Shown: piece by piece, positions 28,301-37,185 of the stretch
Layout: each line of letters starts with the position of its first letter
Position numbering within the stretch: position 1 is the stretch's first letter
Source: Pseudomonadota bacterium
Lineage (GTDB): Bacteria > Pseudomonadota > Alphaproteobacteria > Rhizobiales > Xanthobacteraceae
Direction of reading: 5' to 3'
DNA length: 64,000 nt
Assembly: GCA_018971625.1 (NCBI GenBank)
Contig: JAGXAJ010000004.1
Location: forward strand, 1-64,000
The notes under the pieces: generated by a model
Told to the model about the DNA's origin: nothing
Databases searched by the model: none
The model's input: only the letters and a program-made list of their open reading frames with translations
Program-made: the position numbers and the translations under genes

Positions 28301-28780
28301 CTACTCCTCACTCGCCGCATCGGCTTCCTCACGGCCGCGACGCGGACCACGGTCGCCGCGATAACCGCCACCGTCGCGATCGCCGCGGAAACCGCCCTCG
28401 CGGTCGCCGCGGAAGCCGCCACCGCCGCCGCCGCGGTCGTCGCGATCACGGTCGCGATCGGCCTTGCGCATCATCGCCGAGGGACCTTCCTCGTGTTCGT
28501 CGACGCGAACGCTGAGGTAGCGGATCACATCTTCGCTGATCCGCTCCTGCCGCTCGATCTCGGAGATCGCCGCCGATGGGCCGTTGATGTTCAACAGCAC
28601 GAAATGCGCCTTGCGATTCTTGTTCATGCGGTAGGTGAGGGAACGTATGCCCCAGTTTTCAGTCTTGACGACCTTGCCGCCGAGCTGCTCGACGATGCCG
28701 GTCATCTGGGTGGTCAATTCCTCGACCTGCTGGGTGCTCGCGTCCTGACGCGCGAGAAAAACATGCTCATAAAGAGGCAT
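28301..28780 (-). CDS. rpsF: 30S ribosomal protein S6 with Arg/Gly/Asp-rich tail
   Basis: A 159-residue protein from [15 protein letters not shown]. The S6 fold (about residues 1-105) is complete, with [20 protein letters not shown]. The last about 50 residues are an unusual low-complexity tail rich in Arg, Gly and Asp ([20 protein letters not shown]) ending in acidic AASEE. S6 is C-terminally modified in some bacteria; this tail is encoded instead. Translation is likely controlled by the leader hairpin at 28785-28844. Confidence 0.97.
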   Translation of the reverse strand: MPLYEHVFLARQDASTQQVEELTTQMTGIVEQLGGKVVKTENWGIRSLTYRMNKNRKAHFVLLNINGPSAAISEIERQERISEDVIRYLSVRVDEHEEGPSAMMRKADRDRDRDDRGGGGGGFRGDREGGFRGDRDGGGYRGDRGPRRGREEADAASEE

Positions 28781-28784
28781 GGAT

Positions 28785-28844
28785 GTCCTTTCCAGTGTTG
28801 GCGGGGTTCCTGGCGGCAAGCCCTTCGAACCCTTCGGAAAGGAC
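28785..28844 (-). promoter_or_regulatory. rpsF leader hairpin hiding the S6 ribosome binding site (candidate S6:S18 autoregulatory site)
   Basis: Read on the minus strand, GTCCTTTCC (28844-28836) pairs perfectly with GGAAAGGAC (28793-28785), which contains the rpsF Shine-Dalgarno sequence five bases before the ATG. Inside, GGGTTC and GAACCC add six more pairs. The apical part contains TTGCCGCCAGG with a CCG element, a hallmark of S6:S18-binding leaders. Feedback by the S6:S18 complex on its own mRNA is known in several bacteria and is inferred here from structure and position. Confidence 0.68.
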
Positions 28845-28972
28845 TCGATATGCTCAGAAGGCGGAAGCACGGGACGACGGACCGACTGGCCCTGCTACAT
28901 CAACATCGCCAAAAAGGTGAGATTGCTGAGACCGTCCGTTCAGCTCCCGGCCGGGACCCACGGATGGCGCGC

Positions 28973-29000
28973 TTTATAAGGGTTTTGACCGGGATGGCAA
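28973..29000 (-). promoter_or_regulatory. Promoter of the rpsF-rpsR-DUF2232-rplI operon
   Basis: On the minus strand TTGCCA (29000-28995) and TATAAA (28978-28973) are 16 bases apart. This predicts a leader of about 185 bases before the rpsF ATG, long enough to hold the leader hairpin. Confidence 0.62.
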
Positions 29001-29053
29001 GGGAAAGCGACCCTAAACTCCTCCCTTCTGACGGCCGGCTTGGAACCGGCGGC

Positions 29054-29082
29054 TTGACATCAGCGGCTCCAGCGGTGACTTA
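29054..29082 (+). promoter_or_regulatory. Possible fabD promoter
   Basis: A perfect -35 box TTGACA (29054-29059) lies about 65 bases upstream of fabD. The matching -10 region (GACTTA/ACTTAC at 16-18 bases) is a poor match, so this is tentative. Confidence 0.3.
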
Positions 29083-29121
29083 CCGCCCAATCTCGGAGAA
29101 TAGCGACGTTCAGGGGCAGCG

Positions 29122-30081
29122 ATGACCGCAGCATTTACTTTTCCCGGGCAGGGGTCGCAGGCGGTCGGCATGGGCAAGGCGCTCGCCGATGCGTTTCCGG
29201 CCGCCCGGGCCGTATTCGATGAGGTGGATTCCGCGTTGGACGAGAAACTGACCAGCACTATCTGGGATGGGCCGGCGGAAATTCTGCAGCTCACCGAAAA
29301 CGCCCAGCCGGCCCTGATGGCTGTCTCGCTTGCTGCCTTGCGCGTGCTGGAAACCGAAGCGGGTTTCTTGGTGGGACGAGATGCCGCCTTCGTGGCCGGG
29401 CACTCGCTCGGCGAATATTCCGCACTGGCCGCTGCCGGCAGCCTCACGATCGGCGATACCGCACGTCTGCTGCGCATCCGGGGGCTTGCCATGCAGAAGG
29501 CGGTGCCGGTCGGCGTCGGCGCCATGGCCGCGTTGCTTGGCCTCGACTACGAGGCGGCGGTGGCGGTCGCAAGCGAAGCCGCGCAAGGCCAGGTCTGCCA
29601 GGCCGCCAACGACAATGGCGGTGGCCAGGTCGTGGTGTCCGGCGACAAGGCCGCAGTCGAGCGTGCGCTCGACATAGCCAAGACCAAGGGCGCCAGGCGC
29701 GCGATGCTGCTGCCGGTGTCCGCGCCGTTCCATTGCCGGCTGATGCAGCCTGCGGCCGACGCAATGGCCGCGGCGCTTGCCGATGTCACCATCCGCCTGC
29801 CGGCCTCGCCCTTGATCGCCAACGTGCTGGCCGCGCCGATCAGCGATCCCGACGAGATCCGCCGCAGGCTCGTCGAGCAGGTCACCGGAACGGTGCGCTG
29901 GCGCGAGTCGGTGGCCTTCATGGCAAGCGAGGGCGTGACGCGGTTTTTCGAGATTGGCTCCGGCAAGGTGCTGAGCGGATTGGTCAAGCGTATTGCGGAG
30001 GGTGCGGTCGGCATTTCCGTCGGTGGTCCCGGCGACATCGCCGCGGCAAAAGACGCGTTGGCGACGGCGCATTCGGCCTAG
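29122..30081 (+). CDS. fabD: Malonyl-CoA:ACP transacylase
   Basis: Loads malonyl groups onto ACP for fatty acid synthesis. It has 319 residues. FTFPGQGSQAVGMG lies near the N-terminus. The nucleophile Ser95 is in AGHSLGEYSALAAAGSL, and the partner His is in SAPFHCRLMQPA near residue 203. It starts the fabD-fabG-acpP-fabF cluster, with fabG 21 bases downstream. Confidence 0.96.
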   Translation: MTAAFTFPGQGSQAVGMGKALADAFPAARAVFDEVDSALDEKLTSTIWDGPAEILQLTENAQPALMAVSLAALRVLETEAGFLVGRDAAFVAGHSLGEYSALAAAGSLTIGDTARLLRIRGLAMQKAVPVGVGAMAALLGLDYEAAVAVASEAAQGQVCQAANDNGGGQVVVSGDKAAVERALDIAKTKGARRAMLLPVSAPFHCRLMQPAADAMAAALADVTIRLPASPLIANVLAAPISDPDEIRRRLVEQVTGTVRWRESVAFMASEGVTRFFEIGSGKVLSGLVKRIAEGAVGISVGGPGDIAAAKDALATAHSA

Positions 30082-30102
30082 GCGGTCGGGAGGAGAGTGG
30101 GG

Positions 30103-30840
30103 ATGTTCGATCTGACGGGCAGGACGGCGCTTGTCACCGGCGCGACCGGCGGTATTGGCAGCGCGATCGCGCAGGCGCTGCACGCGCAAGGCGCTACCGT
30201 TGCTATTTCAGGCACCAGACGCGAGGTGCTGGATGCGCTGGCCGGCAAGCTCGGCGAGCGCGTCCACGTGCTGCCCTGCAATTTGTCCGACAGCGCCGAG
30301 GTCGAGGCGTTGGTACCGTCGGCCGAAACCGCCATGGGGCAGCTCGATATCCTGGTCGCCAACGCCGGTATCACCAGGGACAATCTGTTCGTGCAACTGC
30401 GCGATGAGGACTGGGATGAGGTGATCCGGGTCAATCTGACCGCGACGTTCCGGCTGGCCCGGGCCGCGACCAAGTTGATGATGCGCAAGCGCTTCGGCCG
30501 CATCATCGCCATCACCTCGGTGGTCGGCGTTACCGGTAATCCGGGACAAGGCAATTACACCGCCTCGAAGGCTGGATTGATCGGCATGATCAAGACGCTG
30601 GGCGCCGAATATGCCAGGCGCAACGTCACCGCCAACTGCATCGCGCCCGGCTTTATCGCAACGCCGATGACGGACGTACTCAACGAGAAGCAACGCGAAG
30701 CCGTGCTGTCGAAAGTTCCTGCCGCCCGGCTCGGGACGCCCGAAGACATCGCGGCTGCCGCGGTGTATCTCAGTTCGAACGAAGCCGGTTACGTCACCGG
30801 CCAGACCATCCACGTCAACGGTGGTTTGGCCATGATCTGA
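30103..30840 (+). CDS. fabG: 3-oxoacyl-ACP reductase
   Basis: NADPH-dependent ketoreductase of fatty acid synthesis. It has 245 residues from ATG 30103, which has GGAGGAG at the right distance; a GTG at 30097 overlaps that site and is unlikely. The cofactor loop TGATGGIGSAIA, NAGITRDNLFVQL, and the catalytic Tyr152/Lys156 in NYTASKAGLIGM are present. VNGGLAMI at the C-terminus is typical of FabG. Confidence 0.96.
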   Translation: MFDLTGRTALVTGATGGIGSAIAQALHAQGATVAISGTRREVLDALAGKLGERVHVLPCNLSDSAEVEALVPSAETAMGQLDILVANAGITRDNLFVQLRDEDWDEVIRVNLTATFRLARAATKLMMRKRFGRIIAITSVVGVTGNPGQGNYTASKAGLIGMIKTLGAEYARRNVTANCIAPGFIATPMTDVLNEKQREAVLSKVPAARLGTPEDIAAAAVYLSSNEAGYVTGQTIHVNGGLAMI

Positions 30841-31134
30841 GCCGGTCGGACGGTCGTCGCGAAGCCGTCCAAAAGCCGGATTCCGAAGGCCGATCAAGGC
30901 TTATAGTCAAGTCTGGGGAAGTATGATAACCGAACCGCCGGATGGGCGAAGAAGGCCATTGCAGGATTTTGAAACCCTGTATATTGGCGGGGCGAAGCCT
31001 GCCGTCGTGCGCGGCCTGTGTTGGGTGCGACGGAGCCAAATCAGGTCGATGTGCGACTGCGAAGAAAGCTAACGATCATGATGGCTCGTATCGTCTCAGG
31101 GTCGGGTCCAATGGAACAAGCACGAGGGTGAACG

Positions 31135-31374
31135 ATGAGTGAGATTGGCGAGCGGGTTAAAAAGATCGTGGTCGAACACCTCGGTGTCGAACCCGAGAAA
31201 GTGGTCGACAACGCGAGCTTCATTGACGACCTCGGCGCCGACAGTCTCGACACCGTCGAGCTGGTGATGGCGTTCGAAGAAGAATTTGGCTGCGAAATTC
31301 CCGACGATGCGGCGGAAACGATTCTGACGGTCGGCGATGCCACCAAATTTCTCGAAAAGAACGCGAAGAGCTGA
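31135..31374 (+). CDS. acpP: Acyl carrier protein
   Basis: A 79-residue acidic helical carrier. Ser37 in [12 protein letters not shown] is the phosphopantetheine attachment site. About 290 bases separate it from fabG, so it probably has its own promoter (a loose TTGCAG / TATATT pair lies at 30959-30985). A terminator-like hairpin follows, which would let it be made in excess over fabF. Confidence 0.97.
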   Translation: MSEIGERVKKIVVEHLGVEPEKVVDNASFIDDLGADSLDTVELVMAFEEEFGCEIPDDAAETILTVGDATKFLEKNAKS

Positions 31375-31394
31375 CGTCCCCGCGCGGTGTTGAT

Positions 31395-31440
31395 GAAGCC
31401 GGACGGGCCGTGATTATGCGGTCCACCGGCTTCTTGTTGT
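31395..31440 (+). terminator. Rho-independent terminator between acpP and fabF
   Basis: GAAGCCGG and CCGGCTTC form an eight-base-pair stem. Inside, GGGCCG and CGGTCC add six pairs around TGATTATG. The stem runs into TTCTTGTTGT. Partial read-through would set the acpP-to-fabF ratio. Confidence 0.72.
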
Positions 31441-31471
31441 GGACCGCGAATCCGGGGCTGGAGTGATGAAT

Positions 31472-32737
31472 ATGAGGCGGGTTGTCGTCACGGGCCTCGG
31501 CATGGTGTCGCCACTCGGCTGTGGCATCGAGCCGACCTGGAAGCGAATCCTCAACAGCGAGAGCGGAGCCAGGCAGATCGATACATTTGACGTGTCGGAC
31601 CTGACCAGCCGCATTGCCTGCGTTGTTCCGCGCGGCGACGGCAGTGACGGCACGTTCAATCCCGACCAGTGGATGGAGCCGAAGGACCAGCGCAAGGTCG
31701 ACGACTTCATCGTCTTTGCGATGTGCGCGGCGCGCCAGGCGCTCGACGATGCCAACTGGCATCCGTCCACCGAAGAGGAACGTTGCGCCACCGGCACCAT
31801 GATTGGCTCCGGCATTGGCGGCCTGTCCGGCATCGCCGATACCGCGCTGCTGCTCAAGGAGCGCGGCCCCCGCAAGGTGTCGCCATTTTTCATTCCGGGG
31901 CGCCTGATCAATCTGGCGTCGGGTTATGTCTCGATCGAGCACGGCCTCAAGGGCCCTAACCACGCCGTAGTCACCGCCTGTTCGACCGGCGCCCATGCAA
32001 TCGGCGACGCGAGTCGACTGATCGCGCTCGGCGATGCCGATGTGATGGTGGCGGGTGGCACCGAATCGCCGATCTGCCGGCTGGCGATGGCGGGCTTCAG
32101 TGCGGCGCGCGCGCTGTCCTCCGCGTTCAACGACACTCCGGAAAAGGCATCGCGGCCCTACGACAGGGATCGCGACGGATTCGTGATGGGAGAGGGCGCC
32201 GGCGTCGTGGTGCTCGAGGAATATGAACACGCCAGACGGCGTGGCGCGAGGATTTATGCCGAGGTGATCGGTTATGGGCTGTCGGGCGATGCCTATCATA
32301 TCACCTCGCCGACTCCCGACGGCGATGGCGCCTTCCGCAGCATGAGTGCGGCGATCAAGCGCGCCGGCATTGCCGTTTCCGACATCGACTACATCAACGC
32401 GCATGGAACTTCGACGCAGGTCGGCGATGAAATCGAACTCGGCGCGGTGGAGCGGCTGCTCGGCAATGCCGCCTCCAAGGTATCGATGTCGTCAACCAAA
32501 TCGTCTACCGGGCATTTGCTGGGCGCCGCCGGTGCGATCGAAGCGATCTTCAGCATTCTTGCGATTCGAGATAATGTGGCGCCGCCGACTATCAATCTTG
32601 ATAATCCGTCGGTTGCAACCGCAATAGATCTGGTGCCCCGAGCGCCTCGCAAGCGTGAGATTAATGTGGTGTTATCCAATTCGTTCGGTTTCGGAGGCAC
32701 CAACGCTTCCGTGCTGATGCAGCGCGTAGCCAGCTAA
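31472..32737 (+). CDS. fabF: 3-oxoacyl-ACP synthase II
   Basis: Condensing enzyme (KAS II) that elongates fatty acids. It has 421 residues from MRRVVVTGLGMVSPLG at 31472, eight bases after GGAG; ATG 31466 is too close to that site. The Cys-His-His triad is visible: Cys170 in VTACSTGAHAIGDA, His in INAHGTSTQVGD near residue 310, and His in SSTGHLLGAAGAIEA near residue 346. FGFGGTNASVLM closes the thiolase fold. Confidence 0.96.
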   Translation: MRRVVVTGLGMVSPLGCGIEPTWKRILNSESGARQIDTFDVSDLTSRIACVVPRGDGSDGTFNPDQWMEPKDQRKVDDFIVFAMCAARQALDDANWHPSTEEERCATGTMIGSGIGGLSGIADTALLLKERGPRKVSPFFIPGRLINLASGYVSIEHGLKGPNHAVVTACSTGAHAIGDASRLIALGDADVMVAGGTESPICRLAMAGFSAARALSSAFNDTPEKASRPYDRDRDGFVMGEGAGVVVLEEYEHARRRGARIYAEVIGYGLSGDAYHITSPTPDGDGAFRSMSAAIKRAGIAVSDIDYINAHGTSTQVGDEIELGAVERLLGNAASKVSMSSTKSSTGHLLGAAGAIEAIFSILAIRDNVAPPTINLDNPSVATAIDLVPRAPRKREINVVLSNSFGFGGTNASVLMQRVAS

Positions 32738-32867
32738 GCCGTCGTATCGAGAGTGAGTCCACCGTTTCGCCGTATTCGGTGATAAATCCTAACCTTGGGC
32801 GAAGACGACCGGCCGATGCCACGATTCGCGAGGCCGCGATTGAACCAACAGGACTCAGGTTGCATCG

Positions 32868-34142
32868 ATGAGTGAGAGGCCGCCCATTTCACCACGGTCC
32901 CCGCGCGCCGCGCTGGAGCCCGAACAGGTCCCGCCGCCGCCCAAGAGGTCCGAACGCGCCCGCAATCCGTTCGTCATCGTCGGCAATGCGATCATTACCA
33001 TCCTGTTGATCGCGATGATCGGCGCCGGCGGCGCCTATTACTATGGCAAGCGCAAGCTTGAGGCACCCGGCCCGTTGCAGGAGGACAAGGTCGTCAATAT
33101 TCCGCCGCGCGCGGGTATGACCGACATCGCCGAGATCCTGCAGAGAGAGGGCGTGATCGACGATAATCGCTGGGCGTTCATCGGCAGCGTATTCGCACTG
33201 AAGGCGCGCTCCGGCCTTAAGCCCGGCGAATATCAATTCCAGAAGAATGCCAGCCTGCACGACGTCATAACCACCATGGTCGAAGGCAAGGTGGTGCAAC
33301 ACGCCGTCACGATTCCCGAGGGCCTTACCTCCGAGCAGATCGTGGCGCGGTTGAGCGATAATGATATCTTTGCGGGCACCGTTCACGAAATACCGCGCGA
33401 GGGCACGCTGCTGCCGGAAACCTATAAATTCCCGCGCGGCACCACCCGCGATCAGGTGATCGCACGAATGCAGCAGGCGCAAAAACGCGTGGTTGCGGAA
33501 ATCTGGGAACACCGCAATCCCGATATTCCGGTCAAGACGCCGGAGCAACTGGTGACGCTGGCCTCGATCGTCGAGAAGGAAACCGGCAGGGCGGACGAGC
33601 GCAGCCGGGTCGCTGCCGTCTATGTCAACCGGCTGCGCCAGAAGATGAAGCTGCAATCCGATCCGACCATCATCTACGGGCTGGTCGGAGGCAAGGGGAC
33701 ACTGGGCCGGCCGATCAAACGCAGCGAGATCATGCAGCCATCGCCTTACAATACCTATGTCGTCGACGGTCTTCCGCCCGGCCCGATCGCCAATCCCGGC
33801 CGTGCTTCGCTGGAAGCCGCCGCCAATCCGGCCCGTACCCGCGACCTGTTCTTCGTTGCTGACGGAACCGGCGGCCACACCTTCACCGAAACCTACGATC
33901 AGCATCAGAAGAACGTCGCCAAATTACGGGCGATGGAAAAGCAGATCCAGAACGACACGGCGGAGCCTGCCGACGATCCGGCACCGACCGCGACAGGCGC
34001 CACCGGCGCCACGGGCGAGACCGCTCCCGCGGCAGTGCCGCCGCCAGCGAAGCCGGCCGCGCCGAAAAAGCCTGCGCACGCTGCGCGGGCTCGACGGGGC
34101 GCTGCGCAATCGACCGCATCGCCGCCGGCCGATCAGCAATAA
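32868..34142 (+). CDS. mltG: Endolytic murein transglycosylase MltG
   Basis: YceG-like lytic transglycosylase thought to cut new glycan strands. It has 424 residues. A Pro-rich cytoplasmic N-terminus is followed by one membrane helix near residues 38-58 and a LysM-like region (VVNIPPRAGMTDIAEILQRE). The catalytic domain has the conserved Glu in LASIVEKETGRADERS and LQSDPTIIYGLVGG. The last about 70 residues are a Pro/Ala-rich tail with no known role. fabF-mltG-yicC-gmk is a frequent alphaproteobacterial order. Confidence 0.94.
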   Translation: MSERPPISPRSPRAALEPEQVPPPPKRSERARNPFVIVGNAIITILLIAMIGAGGAYYYGKRKLEAPGPLQEDKVVNIPPRAGMTDIAEILQREGVIDDNRWAFIGSVFALKARSGLKPGEYQFQKNASLHDVITTMVEGKVVQHAVTIPEGLTSEQIVARLSDNDIFAGTVHEIPREGTLLPETYKFPRGTTRDQVIARMQQAQKRVVAEIWEHRNPDIPVKTPEQLVTLASIVEKETGRADERSRVAAVYVNRLRQKMKLQSDPTIIYGLVGGKGTLGRPIKRSEIMQPSPYNTYVVDGLPPGPIANPGRASLEAAANPARTRDLFFVADGTGGHTFTETYDQHQKNVAKLRAMEKQIQNDTAEPADDPAPTATGATGATGETAPAAVPPPAKPAAPKKPAHAARARRGAAQSTASPPADQQ

Positions 34143-34257
34143 CGGGATCGTCCGATGGCGCGCCGAACCGAATTCCGTTTTGGCTGAAAACGATTTAAAG
34201 TCGCAAGCCTCCGCTTCCGCGAATCTCATGGTCGTATCCTCAGGAGAATTTGACGCG

Positions 34258-35145
34258 ATGGCGCTTTCGAGCATGACCGGTTTTGCGCGAAGCCACGGCG
34301 CCAGCGGACCGTATGCGTTCGAATGGGAATTAAGATCGGTCAACGCCAAGGGTCTCGACCTGCGCATGCGGCTGCCGCCGGGCTGGGACGACCTCGAAGC
34401 CTCGACCAAGAAGCGCGCCGGCGAGTTGCTGTCGCGCGGCACGATCTATGCCAATCTGAACGTCAAGCGCGCCAATGCCGCCTCCATCGTTCGCATTAAT
34501 GAGGATGTTCTGGCCTCGATCGTCAGGGTCGCCAGTGAGCTTGCCGGCCGGGTTGATGCAGTGGCGCCCAGTATCGATGGCCTGTTGGGGATCAAGGGTG
34601 TGATCGAGGTGGTCGAGCCCGAAAGCGATGAAGCCGAAGACACGGCGGCGAAGGCGGCCGCGGCCATAGCCTTCGAACAGGCGCTCACCGAACTGGTGCA
34701 GATGCGCCAGCGCGAGGGCGAGACGCTCGGGCAAATCCTGATCCAGCGTATGGACGAGATCGAGCGGCTGGCCAAGAAGGCGGAAGCCGCTCCTGGCCGC
34801 AAGCCGGAGGCGATCAGGGCGCGTCTCGCCGAACAGCTTGCGGCGTTGCTGGAGGCATCCGATCGTTTCGATTCCGATCGCCTCAACCAGGAAGCGTTGT
34901 TGATCGCAACCAAGGCCGACATCCGCGAAGAACTCGATCGCATCGCCTCGCACATCTTGCAGGTCCGCGAAATGATCGGCAAAGGCGGCCCGGTCGGACG
35001 GCGGCTCGATTTCCTGGCGCAGGAATTCAACCGCGAGGTCAACACCTGCTGTTCCAAATCCAACGATCTCGAACTGACCAATACCGGTCTCGAGATGAAG
35101 AACGTGGTCGAGCAATTCCGCGAACAGGTCCAGAATCTGGAGTGA
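34258..35145 (+). CDS. yicC: YicC family endoribonuclease-like protein
   Basis: A 295-residue member of the YicC family (DUF1732 at the C-terminus), some of which have RNase activity. The canonical start MALSSMTGFARS lies at 34258 and the frame is open upstream. ELRSVNAKGLDLRMRLPPGW and the C-terminal REMIGKGGPVGRRLDFLAQE plus NREVNTCCSKSNDLELTN are diagnostic. Three bases separate it from gmk. Confidence 0.93.
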   Translation: MALSSMTGFARSHGASGPYAFEWELRSVNAKGLDLRMRLPPGWDDLEASTKKRAGELLSRGTIYANLNVKRANAASIVRINEDVLASIVRVASELAGRVDAVAPSIDGLLGIKGVIEVVEPESDEAEDTAAKAAAAIAFEQALTELVQMRQREGETLGQILIQRMDEIERLAKKAEAAPGRKPEAIRARLAEQLAALLEASDRFDSDRLNQEALLIATKADIREELDRIASHILQVREMIGKGGPVGRRLDFLAQEFNREVNTCCSKSNDLELTNTGLEMKNVVEQFREQVQNLE

Positions 35146-35148
35146 ACC

Positions 35149-35808
35149 ATGACTTCCGGAGACCACGCCCTGGACGGCGTCGAGCGTCGCGGGCTGATGT
35201 TCGTGCTGTCATCGCCGTCGGGCGCGGGAAAGACCACGCTGTCGCGCCTGCTGATCGACAGGATGCCAGGCCTGAAGATGTCGGTTTCCGCCACCACGCG
35301 GCCGATGCGGCCGGGTGAAGTCGACGGCCGCGACTATCATTTCATCGACAAGGCCAGGTTCGACGAGATGTCGAAACGAAACGAATTGCTGGAATCAGCG
35401 ACCGTCTTCGACAATCGCTACGGCACGCCGCGCGGACCGGTGGAAGCGGCATTGTCGGCGGGGCAGGATGTGCTGTTCGATATCGACTGGCAGGGCACCC
35501 AGCAATTACGGGAAAAGGCGCGGGCCGACGTCGTGTCGGTGTTCATCCTCCCGCCTTCGGCTACGGACCTGGAAGAGCGCCTGCATTCCAGAGCCCAGGA
35601 TTCCGACGAGGTGATCCGGCGGCGGATGGACCGCGCCAGCCATGAAATGAGCCATTGGGCGGAGTACGACTATATCGTGATCAATCACGATATCGACGAT
35701 GCCTTTGCCCAGGTGCAATCGATCCTGAAGGCCGAGCGGCTCAAGCGCGAACGCCGTACCGGCCTCACGACATTCGTGCGCAAGCTGCAGCAGCAGCTCG
35801 AAAAATAG
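35149..35808 (+). CDS. gmk: Guanylate kinase
   Basis: Phosphorylates GMP to GDP. It has 219 residues. The P-loop LSSPSGAGKTTLSRLL lies near residues 20-35. The GMP-binding segment SVSATTRPMRPGEVDGRDYH and FDIDWQGTQQLREKA are present, and the lid is followed by a usual helical end. It is translationally close to yicC and ends ten bases before a convergent gene. Confidence 0.97.
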   Translation: MTSGDHALDGVERRGLMFVLSSPSGAGKTTLSRLLIDRMPGLKMSVSATTRPMRPGEVDGRDYHFIDKARFDEMSKRNELLESATVFDNRYGTPRGPVEAALSAGQDVLFDIDWQGTQQLREKARADVVSVFILPPSATDLEERLHSRAQDSDEVIRRRMDRASHEMSHWAEYDYIVINHDIDDAFAQVQSILKAERLKRERRTGLTTFVRKLQQQLEK

Positions 35809-35818
35809 TCCGAGCCGT

Positions 35819-36751
35819 TCAGCTGTGCTGGGCGCTTCTTGCGAGCCGGGCCATCATTTGCGCAATCCTGTCCCCTTCATCCGCATCCTCGGCGAGCTGC
35901 AATTCGCGGGGTAAGCCGATGTTCGGCCGGCGCACCGCCTCGAGCGGGAAGGGCGAAGGTTGCGTACGATCGCCGCGCTCCTGATCCCGGGTCCAGCGAT
36001 GGCCCCTTCGGATTTGCTCGCGGCCTTGCTGGCGTTTGCCACCAAATCTGACGATGGTGCTCGCCGCCAGGCCCGCAAACGCTAGCGCGCCGACAATGAC
36101 GATCACCAGCATCCGCGCCGGGTTGGACTGTTTTGTCGTGGACGCGTCCGCAGCGGCGAGCGGAACGGATACTGGCTGCGTCTCCGGTGTTTCGTCCGCC
36201 TGCGGGGCCGCGGGCGCACTGACAGGCGCGCTGACCGGCGCCGTCGGCGGCGGCGAATTTGCACCCAGTTGTTCGGGCCAGCGCGACGCAACGACCGAAC
36301 TCAGCATATTGGCAGTGGGCTGATTGTTGCGCGGGGTATTGTCGGTATCTGCCGCATTGGCGGCATCGGCTGCCGCCGGCAATGGTGCCGCTCCGGCGGC
36401 GTTCGCCTCATCAGGGAACGCTCGCGGTGAGGGAAATTCGGCGCGGGCATTGGCGACCGTGTCCGGCATTGCCGTTTCTGCCTTCGGCGCAACCGGCTTG
36501 GCGGAAGCGGATGATTTTGGTCGTGCGGTTTGCGCACGTGGCTCACCCTCGCGGAGATACCAGCAATGACGGTTGGAGGGATGTTCGATGCGGTAGTACC
36601 AATGGCTACCTTGGGGGGCCTGATCTTTTGGCGCGGAAAGACATTCGTCGGCTGCCGGCGCCGGTGTTGCGGCGAGGGATGCGGTCAAAGCGACGCCAGT
36701 CAAAAGTCCGGCAATAATGATTGATACAAATTTTGCGGTTCGGTTACGCAT
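35819..36751 (-). CDS. Envelope protein with Trp/Cys-rich exported domain and C-terminal membrane anchor
   Basis: A 310-residue product. The N-terminal signal is IIIAGLLTGVALTASLAATP. A small Cys-containing domain follows (ADECLSAPKDQAPQGSHWYY and RHCWYLREG, about residues 33-72). Then come about 140 low-complexity Ala/Pro/Asn residues, a membrane helix near residue 225-245 (ARMLVIVIVGALAFAGLAAS) and an Arg-rich cytoplasmic end. GGAG seven bases upstream supports the start. I do not recognise a named family; the WYY...HCWYLRE unit suggests a binding domain outside the membrane. Confidence 0.7.
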   Translation of the reverse strand: MRNRTAKFVSIIIAGLLTGVALTASLAATPAPAADECLSAPKDQAPQGSHWYYRIEHPSNRHCWYLREGEPRAQTARPKSSASAKPVAPKAETAMPDTVANARAEFPSPRAFPDEANAAGAAPLPAAADAANAADTDNTPRNNQPTANMLSSVVASRWPEQLGANSPPPTAPVSAPVSAPAAPQADETPETQPVSVPLAAADASTTKQSNPARMLVIVIVGALAFAGLAASTIVRFGGKRQQGREQIRRGHRWTRDQERGDRTQPSPFPLEAVRRPNIGLPRELQLAEDADEGDRIAQMMARLARSAQHS

Positions 36752-37185
36752 AATACTGCTCCGGCGGCGATGACACGGTACGCGTCGCAAGCCAAATCTC
36801 CGCAAAGACTAGGGTCGTAATGCGCCGCAATTCCGGACAGCATGAGGCTTAATTCGGGCCCGCTTCGGAGGCGTCAATGTGGCGTGAATTGGAGAGAAAG
36901 AAGCCGCCGGGTCGAACTCCCTCGGCCGCGGCAGCCATCGCGTGAAGGTGCCGGATCCCGAATTGCCCGAGACCCTTCCCGACGCCGTCTAGCTCAGCCG
37001 CAACTTGATGTTGCGACCGTTAACGGCCAGACTAATGGCCACCACGCGCTGCGAAAAGTGCGGTGCATCATCCTCTCGAACCAGCAAGAGCCTGTCATCT
37101 GCGGCGAAGCGTTGATTGCTTCGTTTCCGATTGAACCGGAATGGGCTCTGGCTTGTCGCGCTCCGCCGTTTTGTTACGCTCCGCC
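36752..37185. other. Gene-free interval with a half repeat
   Basis: About 430 bases between two minus-strand genes. It contains the right half of the dispersed repeat (37122-37151). A short frame at about 36890-36990 ends VPDPELPETLPDAV but has no start codon, so I do not call a gene. Confidence 0.5.
37122..37151. repeat. Dispersed palindromic repeat, right-half fragment (copy D)
   Basis: CGTTTCCGATTGAACCGGAA followed by TGGGCTCTGG matches the right hairpin and terminal CTCTGG of copies A and C. The left hairpin with GCGTTTTC/GAAAACGC is absent. Confidence 0.6.

Noticed and set aside
28370..28450. Tandem GC repeats that could suggest a microsatellite
   Set aside because: They encode the Arg/Gly/Asp tail of S6 in frame.
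28815..28845. GGTTCGAA-like sequence suggesting a tRNA T-loop
   Set aside because: It is part of the rpsF leader hairpin; no acceptor, D or anticodon arms can be drawn.
36890..36994. Short frame ending VPDPELPETLPDAV
   Set aside because: It looks protein-like but begins after a stop with no usable start codon; a remnant at most.
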